A stretch of 64,000 bases of DNA from NCBI RefSeq assembly GCF_900120175.1, contig NZ_FQLF01000002.1, positions 2,294,001 to 2,358,000 of the forward strand, in the 5' to 3' direction. Origin of the DNA: Oceanicoccus sp. KOV_DT_Chl. Lineage in GTDB: Bacteria; Pseudomonadota; Gammaproteobacteria; Pseudomonadales; Dasaniaceae. Position numbers and translations under genes: made by a program. A model generated the notes under the pieces. It was not told the origin of the DNA, ran no database searches, and saw only the letters and a list, made by a program, of their open reading frames with translations. The stretch's first letter is position 1. The number at the start of each line of letters is the position of its first letter. Shown piece after piece: positions 46,500 through 54,390 of this stretch.

Positions 46500-47279
46500 A
46501 TGGAAAATTATCAAATTGCTCGTCGGGCACAAATCGGTGTATTGATTCCTTCAACGAATACCGGAGTCGAATACGATTTACAAAAATTCGGTTTGGACGG
46601 GGTGACTTGGCATCCATCGCGTTTTTGGATTGAGTTAAAAAACTGGGCCGATGAAAAAGCGGCTACCGGTGATAGTGAAAATGTGGTGTTCGAACGCTTT
46701 CTGGATTTAATGCGTGATGAAATGCCACCAGCAATAAAAAATGTATTAAGCTCAAAAATTTCTCACCTGATGCTGGGGATGTCCGCAGAAACTTTCTGGG
46801 GCGGCAAAGAAGGTAATATAGAATTTGAAAAAGCCGTGCGCGAGCAGCTGCCTGCAGGTTTTGGTTTAACCACTGGCGCTACTGCCAGCCACGATGCGCT
46901 GCAGGCTTTTGGCGCCAAAAAGATTTCGGTTATCACGCCGTACCCACCGGTAGGCGATGACAATGTGCGCCAGTATTTCACTGAAATTGGTTATGAAGTA
47001 AAAGCAGTGAAAGGTTTGAATCGTCCGTCAGCAACAGCGATTGCTGAAACGTCGATTAAGGAAGTGATGGATGCAATAAAAGAAGTGGACGGGGATGACG
47101 TTGATGCTATTTTGCAGTGCGGTACCAACCTCTCTACCGTTGATATTTTCCCGACTTTGGAACACTGGTTGGAGAAACCGTTAATCCCCATCAATATTGC
47201 CACGGTATGGCATGCATTGAGAGCCTGCGGTATTAACGATAAGATCACAGGCAAAGGGCGACTGTTAGAAGAGTTTTAA
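46500..47279 (+). CDS. Asp/Glu racemase-superfamily protein (arylmalonate decarboxylase / maleate isomerase-like)
   Basis: 259 residues from ATG 46500. The opening RRAQIGVLIPSTNTGVEYDL and the middle KKISVITPYPPVGDDNVRQY match maleate isomerase and arylmalonate decarboxylase. The second catalytic Cys is present in ILQCGTNLSTVDIFP. The first Cys position is Ser in LMLGMSAETFW, so it has one Cys like arylmalonate decarboxylase rather than the two of maleate isomerase. It lies 49 bases after the NYC1/NOL-like SDR and is probably in the same operon. The reaction is uncertain: decarboxylation of a malonate-like acid or isomerisation. Confidence 0.8.
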   Translation: MENYQIARRAQIGVLIPSTNTGVEYDLQKFGLDGVTWHPSRFWIELKNWADEKAATGDSENVVFERFLDLMRDEMPPAIKNVLSSKISHLMLGMSAETFWGGKEGNIEFEKAVREQLPAGFGLTTGATASHDALQAFGAKKISVITPYPPVGDDNVRQYFTEIGYEVKAVKGLNRPSATAIAETSIKEVMDAIKEVDGDDVDAILQCGTNLSTVDIFPTLEHWLEKPLIPINIATVWHALRACGINDKITGKGRLLEEF

Positions 47280-47317
47280 GTTGTTGCCCACCTAACGTGA
47301 AGTTATTGGGGGCAGTT

Positions 47318-47677
47318 ATGGATGAGAACACGCCGGATTATCCCGCCAGTTATTCTGAACAAGGTTTTTGGAAAAAACTGGCGAACTACGCCAAAACTGC
47401 GGGTAGTGAAGTAGTGGAGAGGGCCTTGTTACTTTACTATGCCGCGCAAAAACCCGCCGTGCCTGCTTGGGCAAGGGCTACCATTATTGCTTCGTTGGGC
47501 TATTTTATTTCGCCTATTGATGCTATCCCTGATTTAACTCCCTTGTTAGGTTATAGCGATGATCTGGGTGTGTTGGCGTTGGCGATTGCAACGGTGGCGG
47601 CCTATATCGATGATGAGGTTCGGCAGCAGGCAAAGGCGAAAATGCAGCAATGGTTTATGGGCGCTAATGAGGAGTAA
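47318..47677 (+). CDS. YkvA/DUF1232 membrane protein
   Basis: 119 residues. ATG 47318 is preceded by GGGGG. The DUF1232 core is WARATIIASLGYFISPIDAIPDLTPLLGYSDDLGVLA, noted here by its ends only: a hydrophobic helix, then SPIDAIPD and LGYSDD. It is a widespread small inner-membrane protein with no established role. It follows the racemase-family gene by 38 bases. Confidence 0.87.
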   Translation: MDENTPDYPASYSEQGFWKKLANYAKTAGSEVVERALLLYYAAQKPAVPAWARATIIASLGYFISPIDAIPDLTPLLGYSDDLGVLALAIATVAAYIDDEVRQQAKAKMQQWFMGANEE

Positions 47678-47745
47678 GTGACTAGCGCCTATTGGGCTTT
47701 CGTGTTGCATAACCTTAGCCCATGGTAATCAATGGTCCTGCATTA

Positions 47746-48189
47746 TTACGCTTCCATCCTTGTTGAGAAATCCCAGGCATTAATAGTTGTTGGTGCTATT
47801 TTAATCGCGTATTCGTCGTCAATTCTGCTTAACAGCCACTCTCTCAAAGGCTCATTGCTGTTGCCGAGGTAGCGATCTATTAATCGTGGCAATACGCCTT
47901 GCTCGTCTTTACTAATCTCAATGGTGGCTTTGCCGCGCACACCTTTATAAGGGTAGTCATTGGTGGCAATTTCGAATGCTACTTTTGAATTTTTACTGAG
48001 TACTTTAATGATGTGAGAATTTTTATGGGATGCCGACCAAAAACAGCCATCGCTATAGTAAAACCATAAGGAGCAGACTAAAGGAAAATCGTCGTGGTCA
48101 ATGCACGCCAAACGAATGGGGATGTGCTGCAATTGAATAAATTGTTCAATCTCACTTAGATGCCACTGGCTTTTTGGGTGAATTTTCAT
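47746..48189 (-). CDS. pyridoxamine 5'-phosphate oxidase-like flavin protein
   Basis: 147-residue FMN-binding split barrel. Typical pattern: an N-terminal helix, then IRLACIDHDDFPLVCSLWFYY, SASHKNSHIIKVLSKN and VAFEIATNDYPYKGVRG, cited in part. Such proteins bind FMN, F420 or haem. The sequence does not show which, nor the reaction. It is a single gene on the minus strand. Confidence 0.82.
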   Translation of the reverse strand: MKIHPKSQWHLSEIEQFIQLQHIPIRLACIDHDDFPLVCSLWFYYSDGCFWSASHKNSHIIKVLSKNSKVAFEIATNDYPYKGVRGKATIEISKDEQGVLPRLIDRYLGNSNEPLREWLLSRIDDEYAIKIAPTTINAWDFSTRMEA

Positions 48190-48389
48190 AGTTGTTTGTC
48201 CAGGTTTTGAATGCTGTTCCGGGCGTGTTGTTTTGATATACGTCGCAATAGTTAGATGAGATTGTTTTGATTTACAGGCAGTACGGTGTAGCTGATAAGA
48301 AGCTTGAACTGGTATGGCTATGAGTTAAGTGAGTTGCGCTTCAGGCGGGCGTTGATTCTGGTTTTTGGTGGGCCTAAAGGTATAGCGCT

Positions 48390-48414
48390 GCGCTGCTACG
48401 GTTGCTAGCAGCGC
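48390..48414. repeat. 8-bp hairpin
   Basis: GCGCTGCT and AGCAGCGC pair around a nine-base loop in the 268-base gap between two minus-strand genes. ATTTTT follows about 10 bases later on the plus strand, so a weak terminator is possible. Confidence 0.4.
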
Positions 48415-48456
48415 CAATGGCAATTTTTGAGCGCGAGTAAATAAGCGGCTAGTGAT

Positions 48457-48663
48457 TTAGGCTTGAGTATCTATTTGTGTGCCTACTCTTTCATTGGGGT
48501 CAGCCTGACGTGGTTCAGGACGCTCATTTTCTCTTGGGGCCTCGGCGCGTTCAGGCTCTGGCTCTGGTCGCTCGGCGCGTACTTCTTCTTGTTCCCGGGG
48601 TGGGGGGGGGAGGGTTTGTACCGGGACTGGTGGTGGGCTATTACTGCTGATCGCATCGGTCAT
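48457..48663 (-). CDS. small Pro/Glu-rich protein with C-terminal IDTQA
   Basis: 68 residues, almost entirely Pro, Glu and Arg in a disordered-looking stretch (PPPPREQEEVRAERPEPEPE), ending NERVGTQIDTQA. No signal peptide or domain. The ATG at 48663 has GGAG in the leader. The ending resembles GQNIDTRA of the small protein at 24588-24893. Function is unknown; low-complexity composition leaves some doubt that it is coding. Confidence 0.5.
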   Translation of the reverse strand: MTDAISSNSPPPVPVQTLPPPPREQEEVRAERPEPEPERAEAPRENERPEPRQADPNERVGTQIDTQA

Positions 48664-48980
48664 GGCTAGCTCCGCTGATTGGTTGTGCTGAACGTGTTTA
48701 TTAAACCGTGGCCGATCATTTTAACAGTTGTTGTTTAAAAAGTGTACGTTCGTTTTTTTGCTTGTTAAGTTTTTCCGTAAGTGGCTGATAATATTGATTT
48801 TTTAGTTTATTTAGAGTGAGTCTTTGGGTTCGAATGTAGCGTTTTTTCTAGTCAGTAGGTGTGCGGCTGCCGGCAGAGTGCAGATTGAAGTACTTATCGA
48901 TGGTGTTGATCGGTGCAAAACTCTAAAATCGCTGCCTTTAAATTTTCTATTATCCAAATAGTTATGTAATGGGAGCTGAT
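48664..48980. other. AT-rich intergenic region
   Basis: About 315 bases between divergent genes, rich in T runs, with no coding frame, hairpin or repeat worth naming. It probably holds promoters for both neighbours. Confidence 0.4.
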
Positions 48981-49453
48981 GTGACAAAAATTATTCTTGT
49001 GGTGGCAGTGGCAATTGCACTGGTGTTTTTTCTCTTACGGGGTGCTGGCGGTGGTAAAGCCGCAGCAGAAAATCAGCAAAAGGGCACAGCTTTTATGTTG
49101 GATAATCAAGCGCGTGAGGGTGTGCTGACAACGGCTTCCGGTTTGCAGTATCAACGATTAGTGGAAGGTAGTGGCAAGGTTCATCCTGCGGCTAACGCTG
49201 TCGTAAAGGTGCATTATCACGGGACTTTAATTGATGGCACTGTGTTTGATAGTTCAGTACAGCGGGGGAGCCAATAGAATTTGGTTTGCATCAAGTGATA
49301 AAGGGCTGGACTGAAGGGTTGCAGCTAATGGTAGTGGGTGAAAAAGCCCGCTTGGTTATCCCTTCAGAATTGGCTTATGGTAACCGTGCTACCGGTAAGA
49401 TCGGCCCCGGCTCAACATTGGTTTTTGAAGTAGAATTATTGGCTATCAACTAG
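48981..49453 (+). CDS. membrane-anchored FKBP-type peptidyl-prolyl isomerase (one frameshift at 49264-49268)
   Basis: About 157 residues after repair. GTG 48981 has GGGAG five bases upstream; an upstream ATG 48969 is less likely. Residues 1-21 are a signal anchor ([18 protein letters not shown]). The FKBP domain runs from [12 protein letters not shown] through [19 protein letters not shown]. The first frame then stops after QRGSQ. Adding one G to the G5 run gives [32 protein letters not shown] and [16 protein letters not shown]. It speeds prolyl isomerisation of proteins in the periplasm. Confidence 0.88.
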
Positions 49454-49485
49454 TCGATTAATGGTTTGACCGACTAGTTGATAGC
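49442..49485. repeat. perfect 15-bp inverted repeat over the FKBP stop codon
   Basis: GCTATCAACTAGTCG and CGACTAGTTGATAGC are exact reverse complements with a 14-base loop. The left arm includes the last codons and TAG stop of the FKBP gene. No T run follows, so it is probably an mRNA 3' stabiliser or a recent local inverted duplication rather than a simple terminator. Confidence 0.7.
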
Positions 49486-49499
49486 TAAGCTGGTTTAAA

Positions 49500-50846
49500 T
49501 TAATGCCCGGCCGATAGCTGGGCATTTTCATTTAAGGGGACAATTTTATCCTTCACCAAAATTGCCCATACCAGAACTACCAGCGCCATTGCGCCCATAA
49601 ATACAAACGGGCCTTGACCTAGCCAATTGTCAAATAACCAGCCACCCACTACTGCAGAAATTAAAATACCAACACCGCCACTTAAGTTGAAGAATCCCAT
49701 CACTGAGCCGCGTATTTTTACCGGTGTCTGTTGCGAAATTAACACCGCGCTAGTAATGATGCAGCCAACTTCCGCCATGCCGATAAAGGCGGCACAGACA
49801 AGCATGCCAGCACTAAAGGGGTCGGAAACGAAGTAGGTGCCGCAATAACCAATAACCGAGCAAACCAGCGTGATAATCAGTGCGGTGGTGCGATTAATGC
49901 GGTCGGTTAGGATGCCGAATACAGGGGCTGATAGCAGAGCAATAGATTGAGCAATACCCAAAATCATACCGGCTTTGGCAAGTGCGTCGGCGCTGGACAT
50001 GGCTTTTTCTTCAATCCCGTAATCTTTAAGCCAGAGCGTAAAAAAAGCGCCAACCAGGGCGACATTGCCGCGGGCGATGAATGAGGCGCCGTAAGCGAGT
50101 GCGACACCAGGGTCCTTACCGGCAGTCAGGCCTTGTTTCGCGAGTGACAACATGCTTTCAGATTTGCTGCCAGCAACCTGTACCACTTCAATTTTTTTCA
50201 ATCCAAACCACATGATTACTGCGGTTACTATGGCGATAATTGCGGCAGTATTATAGGTCGCATAACCCGCCTCAATGGGGTCCATACCCTGACCCTGAAA
50301 AAAAGCTGGTAGTTGAAGCAGGATAAAAACACTCAACATAGCGCCCAGTCCGTTCCCCATTCCCAGTAGTCCTGATGCTTTGCCGCGGCTATTGTCTCTT
50401 GCGTAGTCCGCCATCAGGGTGATGATGATGCAGCTATAAGCGCCGATACCGGCGTTAAAAATAATTCTCGCCACGATCAGTTCGTCATAGCTGGTGACGC
50501 GAGGGTATAGATACATGCTTAAGGCAACAATTAAATAGCTGCCTGCCATCAACGGCCGTCGTCCAATTTTATCTGACAGTGTGCCCCAGATGCCGGTGGT
50601 TAGGATGATGGTGATCTCACCATAAAAAGCCAGATTACCGGTAATCATGCCCTGTTCTGAGCTGGGTATTTTCAAAAATTCATCGAGAATATAAGGTTGC
50701 AGCTGTGGCGTGAAAGCCGCCAGCATAATGCCGGTAAAGCAGGCAAAGTAAAAAGTGACCATATTGCCAAAGCCGACGCCTTCATTGAGATCAATGAAAC
50801 CAAGGAAGGTGTTCGGTCGTGCAGTGGGGGAGTTTGTTGTGCTCAT
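49500..50846 (-). CDS. MFS transporter
   Basis: 448-residue permease from ATG 50846 (MSTTNSPTARPNTFLGF); the longer frame upstream has no ribosome site. Motif A is GTLSDKIGRRPLMAG after helix 2, followed by ARIIFNAGIGAYSCI. Twelve membrane segments. No close functional group is evident; it is generic sugar/drug/organic acid type. It is followed within about 430 bases by the divergent catabolic cluster, which it may serve (inference). Confidence 0.88.
   Translation of the reverse strand: MSTTNSPTARPNTFLGFIDLNEGVGFGNMVTFYFACFTGIMLAAFTPQLQPYILDEFLKIPSSEQGMITGNLAFYGEITIILTTGIWGTLSDKIGRRPLMAGSYLIVALSMYLYPRVTSYDELIVARIIFNAGIGAYSCIIITLMADYARDNSRGKASGLLGMGNGLGAMLSVFILLQLPAFFQGQGMDPIEAGYATYNTAAIIAIVTAVIMWFGLKKIEVVQVAGSKSESMLSLAKQGLTAGKDPGVALAYGASFIARGNVALVGAFFTLWLKDYGIEEKAMSSADALAKAGMILGIAQSIALLSAPVFGILTDRINRTTALIITLVCSVIGYCGTYFVSDPFSAGMLVCAAFIGMAEVGCIITSAVLISQQTPVKIRGSVMGFFNLSGGVGILISAVVGGWLFDNWLGQGPFVFMGAMALVVLVWAILVKDKIVPLNENAQLSAGH
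49502..49530 (+). terminator. terminator shared by convergent genes
   Basis: AATGCCC and GGGCATT form a seven-base-pair stem followed by TTCATTT on the plus strand. The stem is also the last coding stretch of the convergent MFS gene, where it may act in reverse. Confidence 0.55.
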
Positions 50847-51275
50847 TAGTGTTATTAACTCTCTACAGGGCGGGTTGAGTATCGTTGTTTTTCTATGCGC
50901 CCAGCACAATAGTTGCTGTTAGCACTATGACAAGATAACAGGATTAGCAGATTGTACGCAGTCATGGTTAAAAACGATCAGTATTGGCGATATTGTTCTG
51001 GTGCGCCAGTCTATGGCAGGTGCGAAAGAATAACGTTTAAGAATTGTTAAGTTATTGAAAATCCAATCAAACCAGTGGCTTTGCGGGTTGTGAAAAGTGC
51101 TGATTGGCGGCATTGTGACTATCGTTGGAATGAATAAAAGGTATAATGTTATTAGTTTATATCATTTGCGGATTTTGTCTCTGATGGCATGATCGGGATA
51201 AGTCTACAGAAGTGGTTCCGCAGTAACCCCCTTGGCTCTTGTTTAGAGCTGAGTTTTAAGTGAAGAGTTTGACTG
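50847..51275. promoter_or_regulatory. divergent promoter region before catabolic cluster
   Basis: About 430 bases without a gene. TATAAT at 51142-51147 in GGTATAATG is a good -10 box for the plus-strand cluster, but no well-spaced TTGACA-like -35 is visible, so an activator may be needed (inference). No other structure seen. Confidence 0.4.
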
Positions 51276-52985
51276 ATGAGTGAGAGTTCAACAATCCGTG
51301 TAGCGGCCGCCCAGTTTCATATTGGCCATGATCTTGATGAGAATTTACAGACCTGCTTACGAATGATTCGTAAGGCGGCTGAGTGTAAGCCTGACCTGAT
51401 TGTTTTGCCTGAGTTTTGTAATCACTTGTCCTGGTATGAAGATCAGCAACATTGTGATCGAGTATCCGTCAGCCTGGATGGTGATTGGTTAAAAGCGATT
51501 GCCGCTGCGGTGAAAGAAGTGGCTACCTATTTGGTCATCAATGTGACAGTGCTGCGTGAAGATGGCGCTTGTACTGGCACTTCCTTGCTGTATTCCCCTA
51601 AGGGAGAATTGCTGGCCGATAACGATAAGCAGATTTATATTGGCCATGAGAATGATTTTCTGCGTCCAGCTCAGGTTGAAGGCCCGATTATCGACACGCC
51701 TTTAGGTAAGTTGGGAATGTACGCTTGTATGGACGGGGTGATAAATGAAACCCCTCGCTGCCTGAGCCTGAATGGCGCGCAATTAATTTTAAATAGTGTG
51801 AATTCCTTTGCCCCTGATGAAGGTTCTCTGCATATGCCGGTGCGGGCAGCAGAGAATCGGGTGTTTATGATAGCCGCCAATAAAGTTGGCCCTTTGATCC
51901 CTGATTTTTTAATGGATCCTGTAAGTGAGGCGACCGGAATCCCCAAGCCGTTTTTATGTGGCGCGGGCGATAGCCAAATTGTGGCGCCTGATGGCACGGT
52001 GTTAGCTATTGCCGGTAATGAAGAAGAAGTTATTTTTGCCGATATTAATCCCGCTGATGCACTTAATAAAGTAAATGCCAGTGGCACCGATATTTTTGCC
52101 AGCCGCCGCCCGGATTTGTACGGGGTCATTACCACTGATCCGGCGAGTCAGCCACAGTCTGAATATCGTGGTGCCGAAAAAGCCTCCGCTGCGATGATTC
52201 AATTATCGCAAACAGGCCCTGCTGCTATAGAGGAGGCAATTGAATATGTTACTAAAGCCGTTGCAGATGGCGCTCAGGTAGTGGTATTGCCAGAATTGTT
52301 TTTTGTTGCCGATAGTGCCAATCCTGATTTAATTGCTGCAGCAAAAGACTCTCAGGCGTTAATAGAAAAGTTTACTGCTATTGCAGGGCAAGCCGTGGTG
52401 GTGTGCTCATTGGTGGTGGTAGAAGCTGCGGAATATTTTCATACCACCGTGGCGATTGATCAAACCGGGGTGATTGCTGCACAAAAGCAATTACATGCAT
52501 GCGCGCGTTTAGCCTGGTCGGCCTTAGGCAATGACGTCGTTACTGTTAATACAGATTTTGGTCGCTTGGGTTTAGTGACGGGTGGCGATACTATTTACCC
52601 GGAAATGTTCCGCTTGGTGGCTATGCAAGGCGCCGAAGTGGTCGCTGTGCCGTTTGCAGTACAGGAAAAATGGGAGCTGGAAACTGGCCTGATTGAGCGT
52701 GCTGCTGAAAACCGATTGAATGTAGTGGCGGTCACTCAGCCATCGCCATTAGGTTGTAGTTTTGCTAATAAGCTACACAAAGATTTTACCGTTATGACGC
52801 CGTGGCAAGAGCGGGCGTTCGATGGTAATTTGACCTACCCGATTATTACTAAGGCCGGTATGGCTGCGGGTATTACCTTGGCAGAATTAACGCCGATTAA
52901 TGCTCAGGATAAAGTTGTATCCCTTGGTACCGATTTAATTCGCAATCGTCCTTGGCGAGTAGCCGGTGCGATTAGCAGGCAGTAA
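51276..52985 (+). CDS. two-domain nitrilase-superfamily (CN hydrolase) protein
   Basis: 569 residues with two carbon-nitrogen hydrolase domains in tandem. Domain 1 (about 5-280) has the Glu in LIVLPEFCNHLSW, the Lys in NDKQIYIGHEND and the Cys in MYACMDGVINETPR, so a full triad. Domain 2 (about 300-565) has the Glu in VVVLPELFFVAD and a Lys in AAQKQLHACARL, but the Cys position is Gly in LVTGGDTIYPEMF, so it is probably inactive. The enzyme likely hydrolyses an amide or nitrile in the cytoplasm. It is the first gene of the plus-strand catabolic cluster. Confidence 0.88.
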   Translation: MSESSTIRVAAAQFHIGHDLDENLQTCLRMIRKAAECKPDLIVLPEFCNHLSWYEDQQHCDRVSVSLDGDWLKAIAAAVKEVATYLVINVTVLREDGACTGTSLLYSPKGELLADNDKQIYIGHENDFLRPAQVEGPIIDTPLGKLGMYACMDGVINETPRCLSLNGAQLILNSVNSFAPDEGSLHMPVRAAENRVFMIAANKVGPLIPDFLMDPVSEATGIPKPFLCGAGDSQIVAPDGTVLAIAGNEEEVIFADINPADALNKVNASGTDIFASRRPDLYGVITTDPASQPQSEYRGAEKASAAMIQLSQTGPAAIEEAIEYVTKAVADGAQVVVLPELFFVADSANPDLIAAAKDSQALIEKFTAIAGQAVVVCSLVVVEAAEYFHTTVAIDQTGVIAAQKQLHACARLAWSALGNDVVTVNTDFGRLGLVTGGDTIYPEMFRLVAMQGAEVVAVPFAVQEKWELETGLIERAAENRLNVVAVTQPSPLGCSFANKLHKDFTVMTPWQERAFDGNLTYPIITKAGMAAGITLAELTPINAQDKVVSLGTDLIRNRPWRVAGAISRQ

Positions 52986-53047
52986 TCTATTGGTAACCAA
53001 GTCGTTTAAAAGATTGTATTAAAAATTGAAGAACATCTAGGAGAAGC

Positions 53048-54328
53048 ATGGTGAGTAAATTAACTGGTGAATATTACGTTGAGAATCTGAGTGCCGATGA
53101 ACGGAAAATTCAGGAGATCGTAGAAAGCATCCTGCCGTCGTTAAAAGAAAAATCAATCGAAGTGGATATCTCCGCAGAATTTTATCGCCCTCATGTAAAA
53201 ACACTTGCCGATGTTGGATTGATGGGGTTGATGGTACCTAAAGAGTACGGTGGTTTAGGTGGTGGATTACGCGATCTTTGTGCTTCGGTATTTGCCATCA
53301 GTACTGCCTGTCCTTCTACTGCGATGGCTTACTTTTTTCAGTGTTCTTCGACATCGCGTGGTGTGCTGTTATTAAAGGCGATTGAAGCGGGTTTGTTTGA
53401 AGATAAAGATGAAGAAGCGCGCGCCAAAGCTTGGGCTGAAAGATTATTGCGTATTATTGGCGAAGGCAAAAACTGGACGGGTAACTTTACTTCAGAGGGT
53501 GCCAAGTCAGAAAAGGCCAAGCTAACAATCGAAACTGTCGCTAAAAAAGTGGACGGCGGTTATGTATTGAACGGAGTAAAATCTTTCGCTTGTGCCTACG
53601 ATGTTGCCAATTACTATTTGGTTACCGCCTCGCTCGAAGGCACTGATGATGCTGGAGGTTTGTGTACTTTTATTGTGGATAGTAAAACCGAAGGTTTGGA
53701 TCGTCGGATTAAATGGGATGCAATGGGCTTGCGTGGTAGTGCGACTGACGGTTTGGTGATGACAGATGTTTTTGTGCCGCAGGACATGTGTCTGGATATT
53801 CAAGGGGCATTCGTGAAATCAATGTCAATGTCGCGCGGATCTTTTGTAGGTAATCAGGTTGCAGGTCCCGCAGTCTATTTAGGTGTGGCCCACTCCATCT
53901 ATGAAGAAACCAAAAAGAATTTACGTACTAAAACCTATAAGGATACCGGCGCCACTTATGCAACTAATCCGGTGTATCAAAATATTTTTGGTCAGATGAT
54001 GCAGGATTATCATACGGCAGTATTATTTATGCGTCGACAGCTGGATCTGGAAACTTCAGAGCCACCTATTTTGCCAAAGGATGAAGTTGTTAAGTTGTGG
54101 CGTTTAAGCAAGGGTATTATTGCTGAGGCGGCGTTTGGTGTGGCGCAGGGTGCTTTAAAAATTGCTGGTACCTCCGGTACTTTGGGTACAGCGCCACAGT
54201 CTCGTGCCATGCGTGATATCGGCATGGGGTTGGTGCAGGGCTTTTCGCCTGAAATGGGTAGAGCTGATGCGGCTAAAACTGAATTGTTGGAACAAGCTGA
54301 GGCTCAATTTGCTGCGGCAAAAAAATAG
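53048..54328 (+). CDS. acyl-CoA dehydrogenase family flavoprotein
   Basis: 426-residue FAD enzyme of the acyl-CoA dehydrogenase fold. Order: helical N-domain (DVGLMGLMVPKEYGGLGGG), beta domain (KVDGGYVLNGVKSFACAY, DAMGLRGSATDGL), then a C-terminal four-helix bundle. The ATG has AGGAG upstream. The usual catalytic Glu was not identified, so it could be a dehydrogenase of a CoA ester or a DszC/HpaH-like flavin monooxygenase. It lies 62 bases after the nitrilase-like gene. Confidence 0.85.
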   Translation: MVSKLTGEYYVENLSADERKIQEIVESILPSLKEKSIEVDISAEFYRPHVKTLADVGLMGLMVPKEYGGLGGGLRDLCASVFAISTACPSTAMAYFFQCSSTSRGVLLLKAIEAGLFEDKDEEARAKAWAERLLRIIGEGKNWTGNFTSEGAKSEKAKLTIETVAKKVDGGYVLNGVKSFACAYDVANYYLVTASLEGTDDAGGLCTFIVDSKTEGLDRRIKWDAMGLRGSATDGLVMTDVFVPQDMCLDIQGAFVKSMSMSRGSFVGNQVAGPAVYLGVAHSIYEETKKNLRTKTYKDTGATYATNPVYQNIFGQMMQDYHTAVLFMRRQLDLETSEPPILPKDEVVKLWRLSKGIIAEAAFGVAQGALKIAGTSGTLGTAPQSRAMRDIGMGLVQGFSPEMGRADAAKTELLEQAEAQFAAAKK

Positions 54329-54390
54329 TAATCGTTGCAGTTGGTTAACGAGTCTTGAAAATTGTTGTGAAAAGGTTGTGAAGTGATCGC

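Noticed and set aside
49457-49530. The FKBP gene as truncated at 49277 in one frame
   Set aside because: The rest of the FKBP domain continues in the next frame up to 49453, so it is one gene with a lost base.
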